A stretch of 64,000 nucleotides of DNA from Vibrio jasicida CAIM 1864 = LMG 25398 (GTDB taxonomy: Bacteria > Pseudomonadota > Gammaproteobacteria > Enterobacterales > Vibrionaceae): positions 1 through 64,000 of the forward strand of contig NZ_BAOG01000022.1 of NCBI RefSeq assembly GCF_000400365.1, in the 5' to 3' direction. The position numbers and the translations under genes were made by a program. How positions within the stretch are numbered: position 1 is the stretch's first letter; the number at the start of each line of letters is the position of its first letter. The notes under the pieces were generated by a model. The model did no database searches. It was not told the DNA's origin and worked only from the letters and a program-made list of their open reading frames with translations. Shown here piece by piece: positions 44,684 through 52,802 of the stretch.

Positions 44684-45538
44684 TTACTCAATGTTCTTCA
44701 CATTCAGTCGATTCTGGAACTCAAACACCTTTTCAGGACAAACATCTAAACAACGCCCGCAACTCATGCAGGTTTGATCCATCACGCGACGGTCGCCTTC
44801 TTTTAATGGTTGACGCAAAATCTCCGGCTCGGGGCAAACATAAAAACAATCCATGCACTTAGTACAGTCTTCTCGGCGCACGGCAGTGACTCGCATTAAA
44901 CTCTTGCTACCAATCACGCTGTACGTTGCTCCCAGTGGACACAAGTGTCCGCACCAACCATGTTCTACGAGCAATAAATCGAGAACAAACACCAGCAAAA
45001 TAAGTACCCAACCTGCTCCCATGCCAAACACTAGGCCTCGATGCAATGCCGCTACTGGGTCTAACCAAGTCCAAAGCACTGAGCCCGAAATCGCGCTGCC
45101 AAACATCAATGCAGGAATTAACCAATAGCGAATATTTGGCGACCAACGATAACTCGCTTTGAGATTGAGTTTTCTGCGCAGCCACGCAGCAAAATCCGTC
45201 ACGATATTGAGTGGGCATACCCAAGCACAAAAAGCGCGCGGAGCAAGAATCGCGTAAAACACCAACACAATCGCTACACCTAGGAAAGCGTTAAACTCTG
45301 GAATATGACCTGTGGCGAGAGACTGTAATACAATCAGAGGATCGCTTAATGGCACCGTATTAAGCAGCATACTGGAAGACAAATTGCCTTGCAGAATGCC
45401 CCATGTTGGCCCTGCCATAAACAGAACAATGATGGTCAGTTGGCATAATCGACGTAGAATGAGAAAACGATGCGCACGCCACCAGCCCAGTTTTTCGATG
45501 GCTTCTTTGCCAGCATCTTGCGCTAAGTTCTTGGCCAT
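44684..45538 (-). CDS. napH: NapH-type membrane ferredoxin quinol dehydrogenase subunit
   Basis: 284 residues. Four or five membrane helices; two cytosol-side CxxxCP motifs between helices (FCAWVCPLN and WCGHLCPLG); and two C-terminal 4Fe-4S clusters (CTKCMDCFYVCPEP and CMSCGRCLDVCPEKV). This matches NapH, which oxidises menaquinol/ubiquinol and passes electrons through NapG to the periplasmic nitrate reductase. It starts on the last base of the napG stop. No napFDABC genes are in the window, so its partner reductase must be elsewhere, or the pair serves another reductase. Confidence 0.9.
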   Translation of the reverse strand: MAKNLAQDAGKEAIEKLGWWRAHRFLILRRLCQLTIIVLFMAGPTWGILQGNLSSSMLLNTVPLSDPLIVLQSLATGHIPEFNAFLGVAIVLVFYAILAPRAFCAWVCPLNIVTDFAAWLRRKLNLKASYRWSPNIRYWLIPALMFGSAISGSVLWTWLDPVAALHRGLVFGMGAGWVLILLVFVLDLLLVEHGWCGHLCPLGATYSVIGSKSLMRVTAVRREDCTKCMDCFYVCPEPEILRQPLKEGDRRVMDQTCMSCGRCLDVCPEKVFEFQNRLNVKNIE

Positions 45539-46308
45539 TATTGACCTCCTTTGAGCGACTCAAGCGCACCACTTGGCACTGGATTATCTGCTGGTAAGAC
45601 ATTTTCAAGCGGCTTGTCGATTTCTTGCCAGCCAAAATTGTAGTGGCTACCAACCTTACCTTTCGCTAGATCCGTTGGCACCACTTTGATCGCAGCCACA
45701 TCAAGCACACAAGCTTGTTCGCATTTGCCACAACCCGTACACACATCAGAATTGACGGTCGGGATCAGTTTCGCGTGATAGCCCGTTCTATCATTACGAA
45801 TGTTCTCCAGCGTTATCGCTTCATCAATTAGCGGGCAGACACGGTAACAAACGTCGCAACGCAAACCTTGCCAGTTCAGACAGGTCTCGTGGTCGATCAG
45901 CACAGCCGTCCCCATTCTCGCATCGTCTATATCGGTAAGATCATGATCCAACGCACCGCTAGGACAAGCCACGACACAAGGGATGTCTTCACACATTTCG
46001 CAAGGAATATCGCGCGCAGTGAAGTACGGTGAACCAGTTGCAACTGGGGATAGCAGACTCGCAAGCTTCAAAGTGTCATAAGGGCACGCCTGAACACACA
46101 GCCCACAACGAATACAGGCAGACTCAAAATCACCTTCTGGCAAAGCGCCAGGCGGACGAATAGGCACACCTTTAGTTTCGCGTGCTTGGCTCTGCAAAGA
46201 CTGCAAACCAAGAACACACGCTGCCGCACCTACACCAGCGGCGGTACGGGCAGTGTCACGCAAGAATCGACGTCGACTTTGCGAGGTTTTTGATTGAGAG
46301 GATTTCAT
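45538..46308 (-). CDS. napG: NapG-type periplasmic ferredoxin
   Basis: 256 residues from the ATG at 46308 with GAGGA upstream; a TTG five codons earlier is in frame but covers the SD. A twin-arginine signal ([20 protein letters not shown]) is followed by four 4Fe-4S motifs: [30 protein letters not shown], the [10 protein letters not shown] group and [13 protein letters not shown]. This is the NapG pattern. It transfers electrons from NapH to the periplasmic reductase and is exported folded by Tat. A perfect FNR site lies 107 nt upstream, so anaerobic induction is expected. Confidence 0.9.
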   Translation of the reverse strand: MKSSQSKTSQSRRRFLRDTARTAAGVGAAACVLGLQSLQSQARETKGVPIRPPGALPEGDFESACIRCGLCVQACPYDTLKLASLLSPVATGSPYFTARDIPCEMCEDIPCVVACPSGALDHDLTDIDDARMGTAVLIDHETCLNWQGLRCDVCYRVCPLIDEAITLENIRNDRTGYHAKLIPTVNSDVCTGCGKCEQACVLDVAAIKVVPTDLAKGKVGSHYNFGWQEIDKPLENVLPADNPVPSGALESLKGGQ

Positions 46309-46713
46309 TATTATTTTCCTCAAACACGCTCTAATTGCTCTTAAATAAGTTAAGCATAAATAGCGCTAAAAAGGTGTGCTCCCCATACCCCATAAGAGGT
46401 AACTCAAGTGTCTCTTGATTAAAATCAACTCGTTGCAGATACCGACTTCACACTTTAGTGAAAATGGCTTTATTTCGTTATTTCAAAGTTCACCATTATT
46501 CTCCATAAAATGAGAGTTACTCAGTATAAAAATTCAACACAAAATCACTCTCATTGGTATTTTCAATGATAATCCACTATGAAAACTTAAAATTAGAAAT
46601 ACGTAACATACTAAATTAAAAGTAGTTTGGTGCCTAAAGCTAAAAAAATACTATTCAAACCGCATTTCTCTGGTTAGATTGAAATTAATTCCAATAAACC
46701 AAAGGAGAGAAGC
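46309..46713. other. Divergent control region napG / acetyltransferase
   Basis: AT-rich. Contains the FNR box at 46415-46428 near napG. The right 250 nt carries the promoter of the GNAT gene, with AAGGAGAG just before its ATG. No gene was seen. Confidence 0.55.
46415..46428 (-). promoter_or_regulatory. FNR box upstream of napGH
   Basis: TTGATTAAAATCAA matches the FNR consensus TTGAT-N4-ATCAA at all ten defined positions. It lies 107 nt before the napG start. Confidence 0.8.
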
Positions 46714-47214
46714 ATGGAAATCATCGTACGTCCAACCACTGTTGAAGACGCTGCTGCACTAGTCGAAATCTATTCACAACCGAAAGCACAACGTGAAACC
46801 CTGCAACTCCCTAAGCCATCTCTCGCGATGTGGGTCGACCGACTATCCAACATGCCCACAGGTGTTTACAGTTATGTCGCAGAAATCGATGGTAAGGTGG
46901 TCGGAAACATTGGCTTTCATCACTCCCAGCGCCCAAGAACATCACACACGGCCTCGTTTGGAATCGGTGTGCACGATGAGTTTCACGGTTTAGGGGTCGG
47001 CAACGCGTTGATCAGCACCGTAACGGAGCTCGCCGACAACTGGCTCAATGTTCGACGTATTCAAATCGAAGTGAACACCGATAACGAAGCTGCCATTGGC
47101 TTATACAAGAAACACGGTTTTGAAATAGAAGGTGAATTGGTCGATGCCTCTTTTAGAGACGGTGAGTTTATTAATACTTACAGCCTAGCCCGTATCAATA
47201 AACCGAAAAACTAA
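46714..47214 (+). CDS. GNAT acetyltransferase (YhhY/AaaT-like)
   Basis: 166 residues. The GNAT fold is evident: VGNIGFHHSQRPRTSHTASFGIGVHDEFHGLGVGNALI holds the acetyl-CoA loop (FHGLGVGNAL) and VRRIQIEVNTDNEAAIGLYKKHGFEIEGE the C-terminal motif. The RPRTSH stretch and the ending (FRDGEFINTYSLAR) are very like E. coli YhhY/AaaT, an amino-acid N-acetyltransferase. A strong AAGGAG precedes the ATG. It stands alone, with an inverted repeat after it. Confidence 0.88.
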   Translation: MEIIVRPTTVEDAAALVEIYSQPKAQRETLQLPKPSLAMWVDRLSNMPTGVYSYVAEIDGKVVGNIGFHHSQRPRTSHTASFGIGVHDEFHGLGVGNALISTVTELADNWLNVRRIQIEVNTDNEAAIGLYKKHGFEIEGELVDASFRDGEFINTYSLARINKPKN

Positions 47215-47240
47215 CGTCTATTGACCTAAAAACTGCCTTT

Positions 47241-47275
47241 ATATACCCAAGTAACCTCGAGATACTTGGGTATAT
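47241..47275. repeat. Long inverted repeat / terminator-like element
   Basis: ATATACCCAAGTA pairs with TACTTGGGTATAT, a perfect 13-bp stem with a 9-nt loop (ACCTCGAGA). Elements with a TATACCCAAGT / ACCTCAAGAT look recur in Vibrio intergenic regions, so this could be a dispersed REP-type repeat as well as a transcription stop for both flanking genes. The recurrence is from memory and unverified. Confidence 0.65.
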
Positions 47276-47310
47276 CTACCTTCGGGTCGATTTTGTTTTC
47301 TTCGCTGTTT

Positions 47311-48285
47311 CTACCCCAAAGAGTCCAGGACACGTTTGGTGAGCGCTTCGGTATAAGGGTTAATCTTCCAATGATCTGGACTCCATCCTTTTACAAAGCG
47401 TTGGAAATCCGCCCAAGCCACGGCAAATAAAGGTCGCCACTCTTGTTCGACCTCAGATGGTTCTAACTCGGTTTGATAATGTTTCAGTGCTGTATTTAAC
47501 GCAAAAAAATAGGTATCAAGCACCCAAGGTTCCATTTCAGCACATTTATCAGGATCGACAGCACTGCTCATAAATAGCGCGACATCTTTCATCGCACAAC
47601 CATGACCGACGTATTGAAAATCGACCGCGGCAACCGCCGAGTTTTGCGAATTGAAGCAGAAGTTTGCTAGCTTCGCATCGCCATGAATCAAGGTTTGAAA
47701 TCGCGCTTGTTTTAGAGTTTGGTCGATTAACCCTGCCCTCTTTTTCAACCGAGCATCTTGAAGGACTGCCAATTCATCAGGTCGAGTATCTAAGTGCCAA
47801 TACGTTCCCGTTTTCCATAAAGCATCATGATGAACGCCAATGTATCGCGCATGAAAGTTAGCAAGCCATTCTAAACACGCTTTTAGTTGGGCTTTTCCTG
47901 CACTTTTCATTACGTTTGGATACCCCGCCAGAGTAAGATCTTCCATCACGATCAACCATTCCGTTTCATTCTGAAAGCATTTAAGCCCTTGAGGAATGCG
48001 GCAACGCTCATCAACTGTTTGACTGAAGTATTGATACCAACTCACTTCAACTTGGTAAGAATGCAGCTTACGTTTATGGGAGCGGTCGGTATTCCAGCCT
48101 CGCGGATGCTCAGACGGTTTTGGTAATTGAACATGCTTTACGATAATGGAGCGCTGCGAAAAGGTCAGTCTGACCAACTCTCCGTATCCGCCCCATAAAG
48201 ACTGGATCACATCGACACCTTGAAGCAAACCAAGTTCCAGTTCATCTCCGATGCTTTGATAATGTGGGTTATTCATTGATTCCAT
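47311..48285 (-). CDS. Aminoglycoside/choline-kinase-like phosphotransferase
   Basis: 324 residues from the ATG at 48285, which overlaps the stop of the upstream gene (TGATG), so translation is coupled. The fold is APH-like: VMEDLTLAGYP in the N-lobe hinge, LIHGDAKLANFCFN (Brenner-type HGDxxxxN catalytic loop, about residue 215) and VAAVDFQYVGHG carrying the metal-binding Asp. It resembles the ecdysteroid-kinase-like (DUF1679/EcKL) group. A small metabolite is probably phosphorylated; the substrate is unknown. Confidence 0.85.
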   Translation of the reverse strand: MESMNNPHYQSIGDELELGLLQGVDVIQSLWGGYGELVRLTFSQRSIIVKHVQLPKPSEHPRGWNTDRSHKRKLHSYQVEVSWYQYFSQTVDERCRIPQGLKCFQNETEWLIVMEDLTLAGYPNVMKSAGKAQLKACLEWLANFHARYIGVHHDALWKTGTYWHLDTRPDELAVLQDARLKKRAGLIDQTLKQARFQTLIHGDAKLANFCFNSQNSAVAAVDFQYVGHGCAMKDVALFMSSAVDPDKCAEMEPWVLDTYFFALNTALKHYQTELEPSEVEQEWRPLFAVAWADFQRFVKGWSPDHWKINPYTEALTKRVLDSLG

Positions 48286-48560
48286 CAAGCGAGTAAATGC
48301 GACCATTCTGGGTGTGTTGCCATGTATTTAATCACGTATGGGCAAATGGGCACAATAGTGTAACCAAGCGCTTTAATCTCAGGTAGAACCGACGCCATCA
48401 TGACGTTTCCATAACCTTTGCCGCGAGCTTCTTCCGGAATAAGCGTCGAAGTAATATGCATCTCCCCATTCTCGAGTTTATAAGCCACTTTCGCTTTATG
48501 GTCTTGGTCTAAATCGACCCAGAAAATCTGGTTTGTTGTGTCATGTGTCACTTTCTGCAT
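48285..48560 (-). CDS. YjdJ-type minimal GNAT acetyltransferase
   Basis: 91 residues, the length of the YjdJ/Gtn-type short GNAT family. Key block: GEMHITSTLIPEEARGKGYG with the acetyl-CoA loop ARGKGYGNVM, then VPICPYVIKYMATHPEW with the conserved CPYV and terminal HPEW. Such proteins hold the core acetyl-CoA site only. Substrate unknown. It is coupled to the kinase-like gene downstream. Confidence 0.85.
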   Translation of the reverse strand: MQKVTHDTTNQIFWVDLDQDHKAKVAYKLENGEMHITSTLIPEEARGKGYGNVMMASVLPEIKALGYTIVPICPYVIKYMATHPEWSHLLA

Positions 48561-48701
48561 TATCTACCTCCCACTTTTAGCCTCTGTTTTATTGAATCAA
48601 TCTATATGATTGCATAGAATGATATCAACGCAATAATCTAGTCAATTCCTACTAATTATCATAGCGCGGAACACCTTCTCGAATCAGGTACGACAATAAG
48701 A

Positions 48702-49448
48702 ATGAGAAATATGATGGCGAGCGCCAGGGACAGTCGAGCGTCTCTACAGAACAAAAACGCCCCAGAACGTCAGGCAAGCACATTAAATAGCACCGATGCA
48801 ATGGCAATGGTGGAACACGGCAGTGAAGTCACATTGAACGTGACGACACCTGTTGGAACGAAGTTCATCACCACGAGCACCTTCATGGGTTGCCATTCAA
48901 ATAATACCGCGCTGATAGAAATTCCAAACATTTCAGATGAAGATTTGAAGTTCTATTTCCAAGAAGGTTTTTGGATTAACGTAAAAGCGTATTCGCATCG
49001 CGGCGAAGGTGCGGTTATCCCTTTCAGAGCACAATTACAGCACCGCTTGGGTGATCCATACCCGTTACTGGTGCTGAGTTTGCCAAATACCATGCAAGTG
49101 TATCAACTAAGAAAAGAAGTGCGTTACGAAGTAAATTTACATTCTCGACTTCAGTTTGAACAGTACCGAGCTGAGTGTGAAATACGCGACCTATCAAAGA
49201 GTGGTTGCCGTTTTGTAACTTCACCAATGAGTCGAACACTTCAAGTCGGAGATCAGATTACGTTAGATATCACCATGCCAGGAAATGGACGTCTGCTTGC
49301 ACCATTAAAAGGGAAAATTTGTAATCTGCAAAAATCGGTGCATTACGCGCGTTACGGCGTGGAATTTGATGACTTTGGCAAAGCAAACGCTAAGAACTTA
49401 TTAAGCCACCTAAAATTTGATGGTACCAAGCTAAAGCTGAAAGGTTGA
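48702..49448 (+). CDS. PilZ-domain c-di-GMP receptor (YcgR/PlzD-like)
   Basis: 248 residues. An N-terminal YcgR-type beta domain, about 40-130 (GSEVTLNVTTPVGTKFITTSTFMG), precedes the PilZ domain, about 135-240. The c-di-GMP switch motifs are RxxxR as RKEVR in YQLRKEVRYEV and D-x-S-x-x-G as DLSKSG in IRDLSKSGCRF. Domain order and length match V. cholerae PlzD (VCA0042). Such proteins control motility or biofilm genes when c-di-GMP rises, which links it functionally to the cyclases in this window. Met4 or Met5 are alternative starts. Confidence 0.9.
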   Translation: MRNMMASARDSRASLQNKNAPERQASTLNSTDAMAMVEHGSEVTLNVTTPVGTKFITTSTFMGCHSNNTALIEIPNISDEDLKFYFQEGFWINVKAYSHRGEGAVIPFRAQLQHRLGDPYPLLVLSLPNTMQVYQLRKEVRYEVNLHSRLQFEQYRAECEIRDLSKSGCRFVTSPMSRTLQVGDQITLDITMPGNGRLLAPLKGKICNLQKSVHYARYGVEFDDFGKANAKNLLSHLKFDGTKLKLKG

Positions 49449-49485
49449 CGCAAAGCTTCTGTTCTGAATTTTAACGTTACAATGG

Positions 49486-49516
49486 AAAAACCCCTTACCA
49501 TCTGGCAAGGGGTTTT
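49486..49516. terminator. Bidirectional terminator
   Basis: AAAAACCCCTT pairs with AAGGGGTTTTA around a 10-nt loop. It ends the PilZ gene and the leftward porin gene. Confidence 0.9.
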
Positions 49517-49559
49517 AAACAACTAAAAATAAGGCAGTATATTTTCAGTCATATTCGAC

Positions 49560-50540
49560 TTAGAAATCGTAGCGTAGGCCTAGTGCTAGCTCGTCTTTCT
49601 CTTCAGTACCTTTGCTGTCCATTAGGTCGAAGTTGTATGACGCGTAGCCACGGAAGTTAGGCTTGAAGTAGTAAGTTACGTCAACCGCTAGGTTATCGAC
49701 GCTGTCGTCGTTATCTTGCTCTGCTTTGTTGTACGTAGAAGTGAACACTGTTTGGCCCATTGTGTAAGCTACTGCTAGCTCATAACCTTTGTAGTCAACA
49801 TCACCAGAAGCAGGAGCCACATTAGCATCTTGATCTAGGTTATCACCACCAGTGTAAAGACCAGAAACGTAGAAGTTACCAACAGTGTAAGCAGCCGCTA
49901 GCATGAACTCGTCACCTTCGTTCTGATCTGCGTAGCCAGCACCAACTTCGAAACCAGTGTCAGCAAATGCGTAGATTGCTGATAGAGAGAAGCCATCTTC
50001 ATCGTTATCACCAAAGCCATTCGCTTCTTCAGTACGGTCAGCAAAACGGTAGCTTGCACGCAATGCTAGTTGCTCGAACTGACCAGCGTAAGAAACCATG
50101 TTGTCTGTACGATCAGCCACTGCTAGTTTGTATGCTGCAGTATTGCCGTGGTAAGCCATGATATCTGTAAAATCAGTGATTACACCTAGTGCACCATCGT
50201 TTTTACCGTAAGTGATTTCACCGTACTTGCCACCAAGACCTGCGTAAGCGTAGCGAGTTTCAAGATCACTGCTCTCATCGACAGCGCCTTTTTCAGAAGT
50301 TTCGAATTCACCTTCCCAAAAACCAACACCGTACAGGCTGTCGTTGATTTCCTGTTTGCCTAGGAAGTTAAGACGGATACGAGAAGCATCTTCTGCTTTG
50401 CCATCCATCATAGAAAGACGCGCTTCAGCACGGCCGCCCATGTTTAGTGAAGTACCGTCTTGGTTGTATAGTTCTGAAGCGACAACTTGAGATCCAGATG
50501 CTAACAGTGCCACTGCTACAGCTAATGTTTTCAATTTCAT
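49560..50540 (-). CDS. Outer-membrane porin (OmpU-like)
   Basis: 326 residues from the ATG at 50540; the frame is open for 53 more codons but without a signal or SD. A signal peptide (MKLKTLAVAVALLASGSQVV, ending VAS) is followed by a 16-stranded trimeric porin pattern: ELYNQDGTSLNMGGRAEARLS at the start, ETRYAYAGLGGKYGEITYGKNDGAL in the constriction loop region, and a final strand ending LGLRYDF with terminal Phe. It allows diffusion of small solutes. Codon use is of the highly expressed type. A perfect CRP site lies 260 nt upstream. Confidence 0.93.
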   Translation of the reverse strand: MKLKTLAVAVALLASGSQVVASELYNQDGTSLNMGGRAEARLSMMDGKAEDASRIRLNFLGKQEINDSLYGVGFWEGEFETSEKGAVDESSDLETRYAYAGLGGKYGEITYGKNDGALGVITDFTDIMAYHGNTAAYKLAVADRTDNMVSYAGQFEQLALRASYRFADRTEEANGFGDNDEDGFSLSAIYAFADTGFEVGAGYADQNEGDEFMLAAAYTVGNFYVSGLYTGGDNLDQDANVAPASGDVDYKGYELAVAYTMGQTVFTSTYNKAEQDNDDSVDNLAVDVTYYFKPNFRGYASYNFDLMDSKGTEEKDELALGLRYDF

Positions 50541-50798
50541 TTTAATTTTCCATATCTTTGTTTTTAGTTGTTTCCTCACCAGAAAACAGGACATTTCTGT
50601 ACCAACGAGAAAACGGACGGCATAGTAGCAGCCTCGATTTATAGCGCAACAAGTTGAATAGACAGGATATATAGAAGAAAACACCATGCGAGATGGCAAT
50701 ATGAATACAGCAAAACCATCAAGTTAGCGGATAGATAGGAAAATGTGTGTGTGTCAAAAAAATTTTGACGCAAAAAATACACTCAAAAGATTTATAAA

Positions 50799-50814
50799 TG
50801 TGACATCAGTCACA
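50799..50814 (-). promoter_or_regulatory. Consensus CRP site upstream of the porin gene
   Basis: TGTGA-CATCAG-TCACA matches the CRP core consensus at all ten positions. It lies between the terminator of the chemoreceptor and the porin gene, so only the porin can be its target. Confidence 0.75.
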
Positions 50815-50877
50815 CACAATTTCATGTAAACATCTGATTTATATGATGTTGATTTTATCAATATTGAATTAAAGGTA

Positions 50878-50909
50878 AAAAAAATCCCCAAGCCAACGCT
50901 CAGGGATTC
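50878..50909 (-). terminator. Terminator of the second chemoreceptor gene
   Basis: On the minus strand AATCCC pairs with GGGATT across a 14-nt loop and TTTTTTT follows. Confidence 0.75.
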
Positions 50910-50947
50910 TTTTCGATCAGTCGATGTTTATCACTTACCGCTTTTTA

Positions 50948-52576
50948 TTAAAGCTTGAAGAAGCTCAACTGTTCTTTTTGCTTTTCAGCGAGGTGAGAAA
51001 GCTCTGTACTTGCGCTCGCGCTTTGGCTGATGCCTGCTACGTTTTGGTTCACAAGCTCAGACATGTTTACCACGTTGCGGTTGATGTCTTGAGTCACCTG
51101 AGACTGTTCTTCTGCCGCTGTTGCCACTTGCGTATTTGAATCGTTGATGTTGGCAACAGATTCTGTAATACCAATCAACGCATCATTCGCTTGCTGCGTT
51201 AGTTCATTGTTGCGGTTCAGCATTTCTAAGCTCACCTGCATACTGTCATTTGCAAGGCCAGACTGTGCTTGAAGCTCTTCAATGATAGAAGAGATTTCTT
51301 GCGTTGAATCTTGAGTGCGCGCTGCCAGCATACGAACTTCGTCTGCTACAACAGCAAAACCACGACCAGATTCACCAGCACGTGCTGCTTCAATCGCCGC
51401 ATTCAGTGCTAGAAGGTTAGTTTGCTCAGATACGCCACGAATCACTTCAATAACATCGTTGATTTGAACCGATTGCTCTTTCAGACGAAGAACCACTTGC
51501 GCCGCATCGTTAAGTGCTTGAGACATTTGCTCGCTTGCTTGTGCACTCTCTTGGAAGATCGTTAGGCCAGATTGCGCTAGACCATCCGCTTCACGAGCTG
51601 TCGCATCTGCTGATGTAGCATTATCGCTAACGTTATTTGCCGTGCTTGCAAGCTCATTAACAGCGGATGCAACTTGTTCGATTTCCGCCAGTTCTTGCTG
51701 CGCATTGGCTTCAGCTTGCGTCATTACCGCCGCAAGTTCAGTTGAAGCAGACGCGACTTCTTCGCTAATACGCATCAATTGATCAACCGTATCATGAAGC
51801 TGTTTCGCTGTTTGGTTAACGTCTTTGCTTAGCTGAGCGATCTCGTTGTCACCATCAATGTCTGCACGTACTGACAGATCACCACCCGCGAGTTTACGCA
51901 TCACTTCTTGTAGTTTTTGGATTGGCGTAACAATCATGCCTGACAAGAACCACGCGCCTAGCAAGGAGAAGGCAAAAACAGCAATCACTGACATCATTGC
52001 GTTGTTTTGTACGCGAACGTGTTCACGAGCACTTGCTTCTGTCGCTTGTGTTGCAATTTGGTTTACGCGTTGAGACAGCGCATTGATCGTTGCAACCATT
52101 TCATTACCGACACGACGGTAACCAGAAATAAAGTTTGTGTATTCACCATCAGAGACCAAGCCACGATCATGACGATTGAAGAACTCAACCGCACGAGTTG
52201 AATAGTCGATGTATGTATCGATGCTTTGGCGTACTTTTTCCGCTTCTGATGCAAAAGTGCCACGCGCATCAATCTTGTCGATATCCATATCAATGGCTTT
52301 CGCGCCTGCTTTAAGATCAGCAAGGAAGGCATCACGACGAGACGCATCATAAATCGCGTAAACCGCGCTAATACGTAGTGGGTAAACTTGGTCGTCAATT
52401 TGAGCCAGTGTGTCTTTATAGAACACGAGCGATTCGGAGTTAGAAGCAACCAATTCTTGCTCTGCTTCTAGATTGTTTTGCGTGATCCACAATGCAATAA
52501 ACAAAGTGATCGCGGTGAATAGAACTGGAACCAAAATTTGCGTTCGAACCGACAAATTTTTCAGGGATAGCTGCAT
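50948..52576 (-). CDS. Methyl-accepting chemotaxis protein (second copy)
   Basis: 542 residues. A membrane helix at about 13-31, a periplasmic helical sensor of about 160 residues, a second helix at about 192-212 ([20 protein letters not shown]), HAMP and the signalling coiled coil. The tip reads [20 protein letters not shown] and [23 protein letters not shown] precedes the ATG. It is a paralogue of the receptor at 8440-10083, most divergent in the sensor part, so the two probably answer different ligands. It has its own terminator and stands alone. Confidence 0.95.
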   Translation of the reverse strand: MQLSLKNLSVRTQILVPVLFTAITLFIALWITQNNLEAEQELVASNSESLVFYKDTLAQIDDQVYPLRISAVYAIYDASRRDAFLADLKAGAKAIDMDIDKIDARGTFASEAEKVRQSIDTYIDYSTRAVEFFNRHDRGLVSDGEYTNFISGYRRVGNEMVATINALSQRVNQIATQATEASAREHVRVQNNAMMSVIAVFAFSLLGAWFLSGMIVTPIQKLQEVMRKLAGGDLSVRADIDGDNEIAQLSKDVNQTAKQLHDTVDQLMRISEEVASASTELAAVMTQAEANAQQELAEIEQVASAVNELASTANNVSDNATSADATAREADGLAQSGLTIFQESAQASEQMSQALNDAAQVVLRLKEQSVQINDVIEVIRGVSEQTNLLALNAAIEAARAGESGRGFAVVADEVRMLAARTQDSTQEISSIIEELQAQSGLANDSMQVSLEMLNRNNELTQQANDALIGITESVANINDSNTQVATAAEEQSQVTQDINRNVVNMSELVNQNVAGISQSASASTELSHLAEKQKEQLSFFKL

Positions 52577-52711
52577 GAGTGACCTCAGGTATTTGCGTGT
52601 GGCTTCCTTGCGATGGGATTATTCCCAGACGAATAGACAAGGGGGCAAATACTAGAGGTAGATCACATTTTTGTCCAGAGCGAAAAGTCATCAATTTCAT
52701 AACGTTAGTGA

Positions 52712-52741
52712 CAATATCCCGTCAACTGCGACGGGATATTG
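52712..52741. terminator. Inverted repeat after the Lon-like protease gene
   Basis: CAATATCCCGTC pairs with GACGGGATATTG around a 5-6-nt loop. The T-run is weak in both directions, so its role as a terminator is uncertain. Confidence 0.5.
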
Positions 52742-52802
52742 TCGTTATGACAAATTATGAAAACTTGTACACTTTTTTATCAGCTTTTACGCCAATGAGT
52801 GC

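Larger units (their letters stand above)
50541..50947. other. Porin promoter region and end of the second chemoreceptor gene
   Basis: Left part: an untranslated leader for the porin with TTTGACACACACACA on the minus strand as a possible -35. Middle: the CRP site at 50799-50814. Right: the chemoreceptor terminator at 50878-50909. No gene was seen. Confidence 0.55.
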
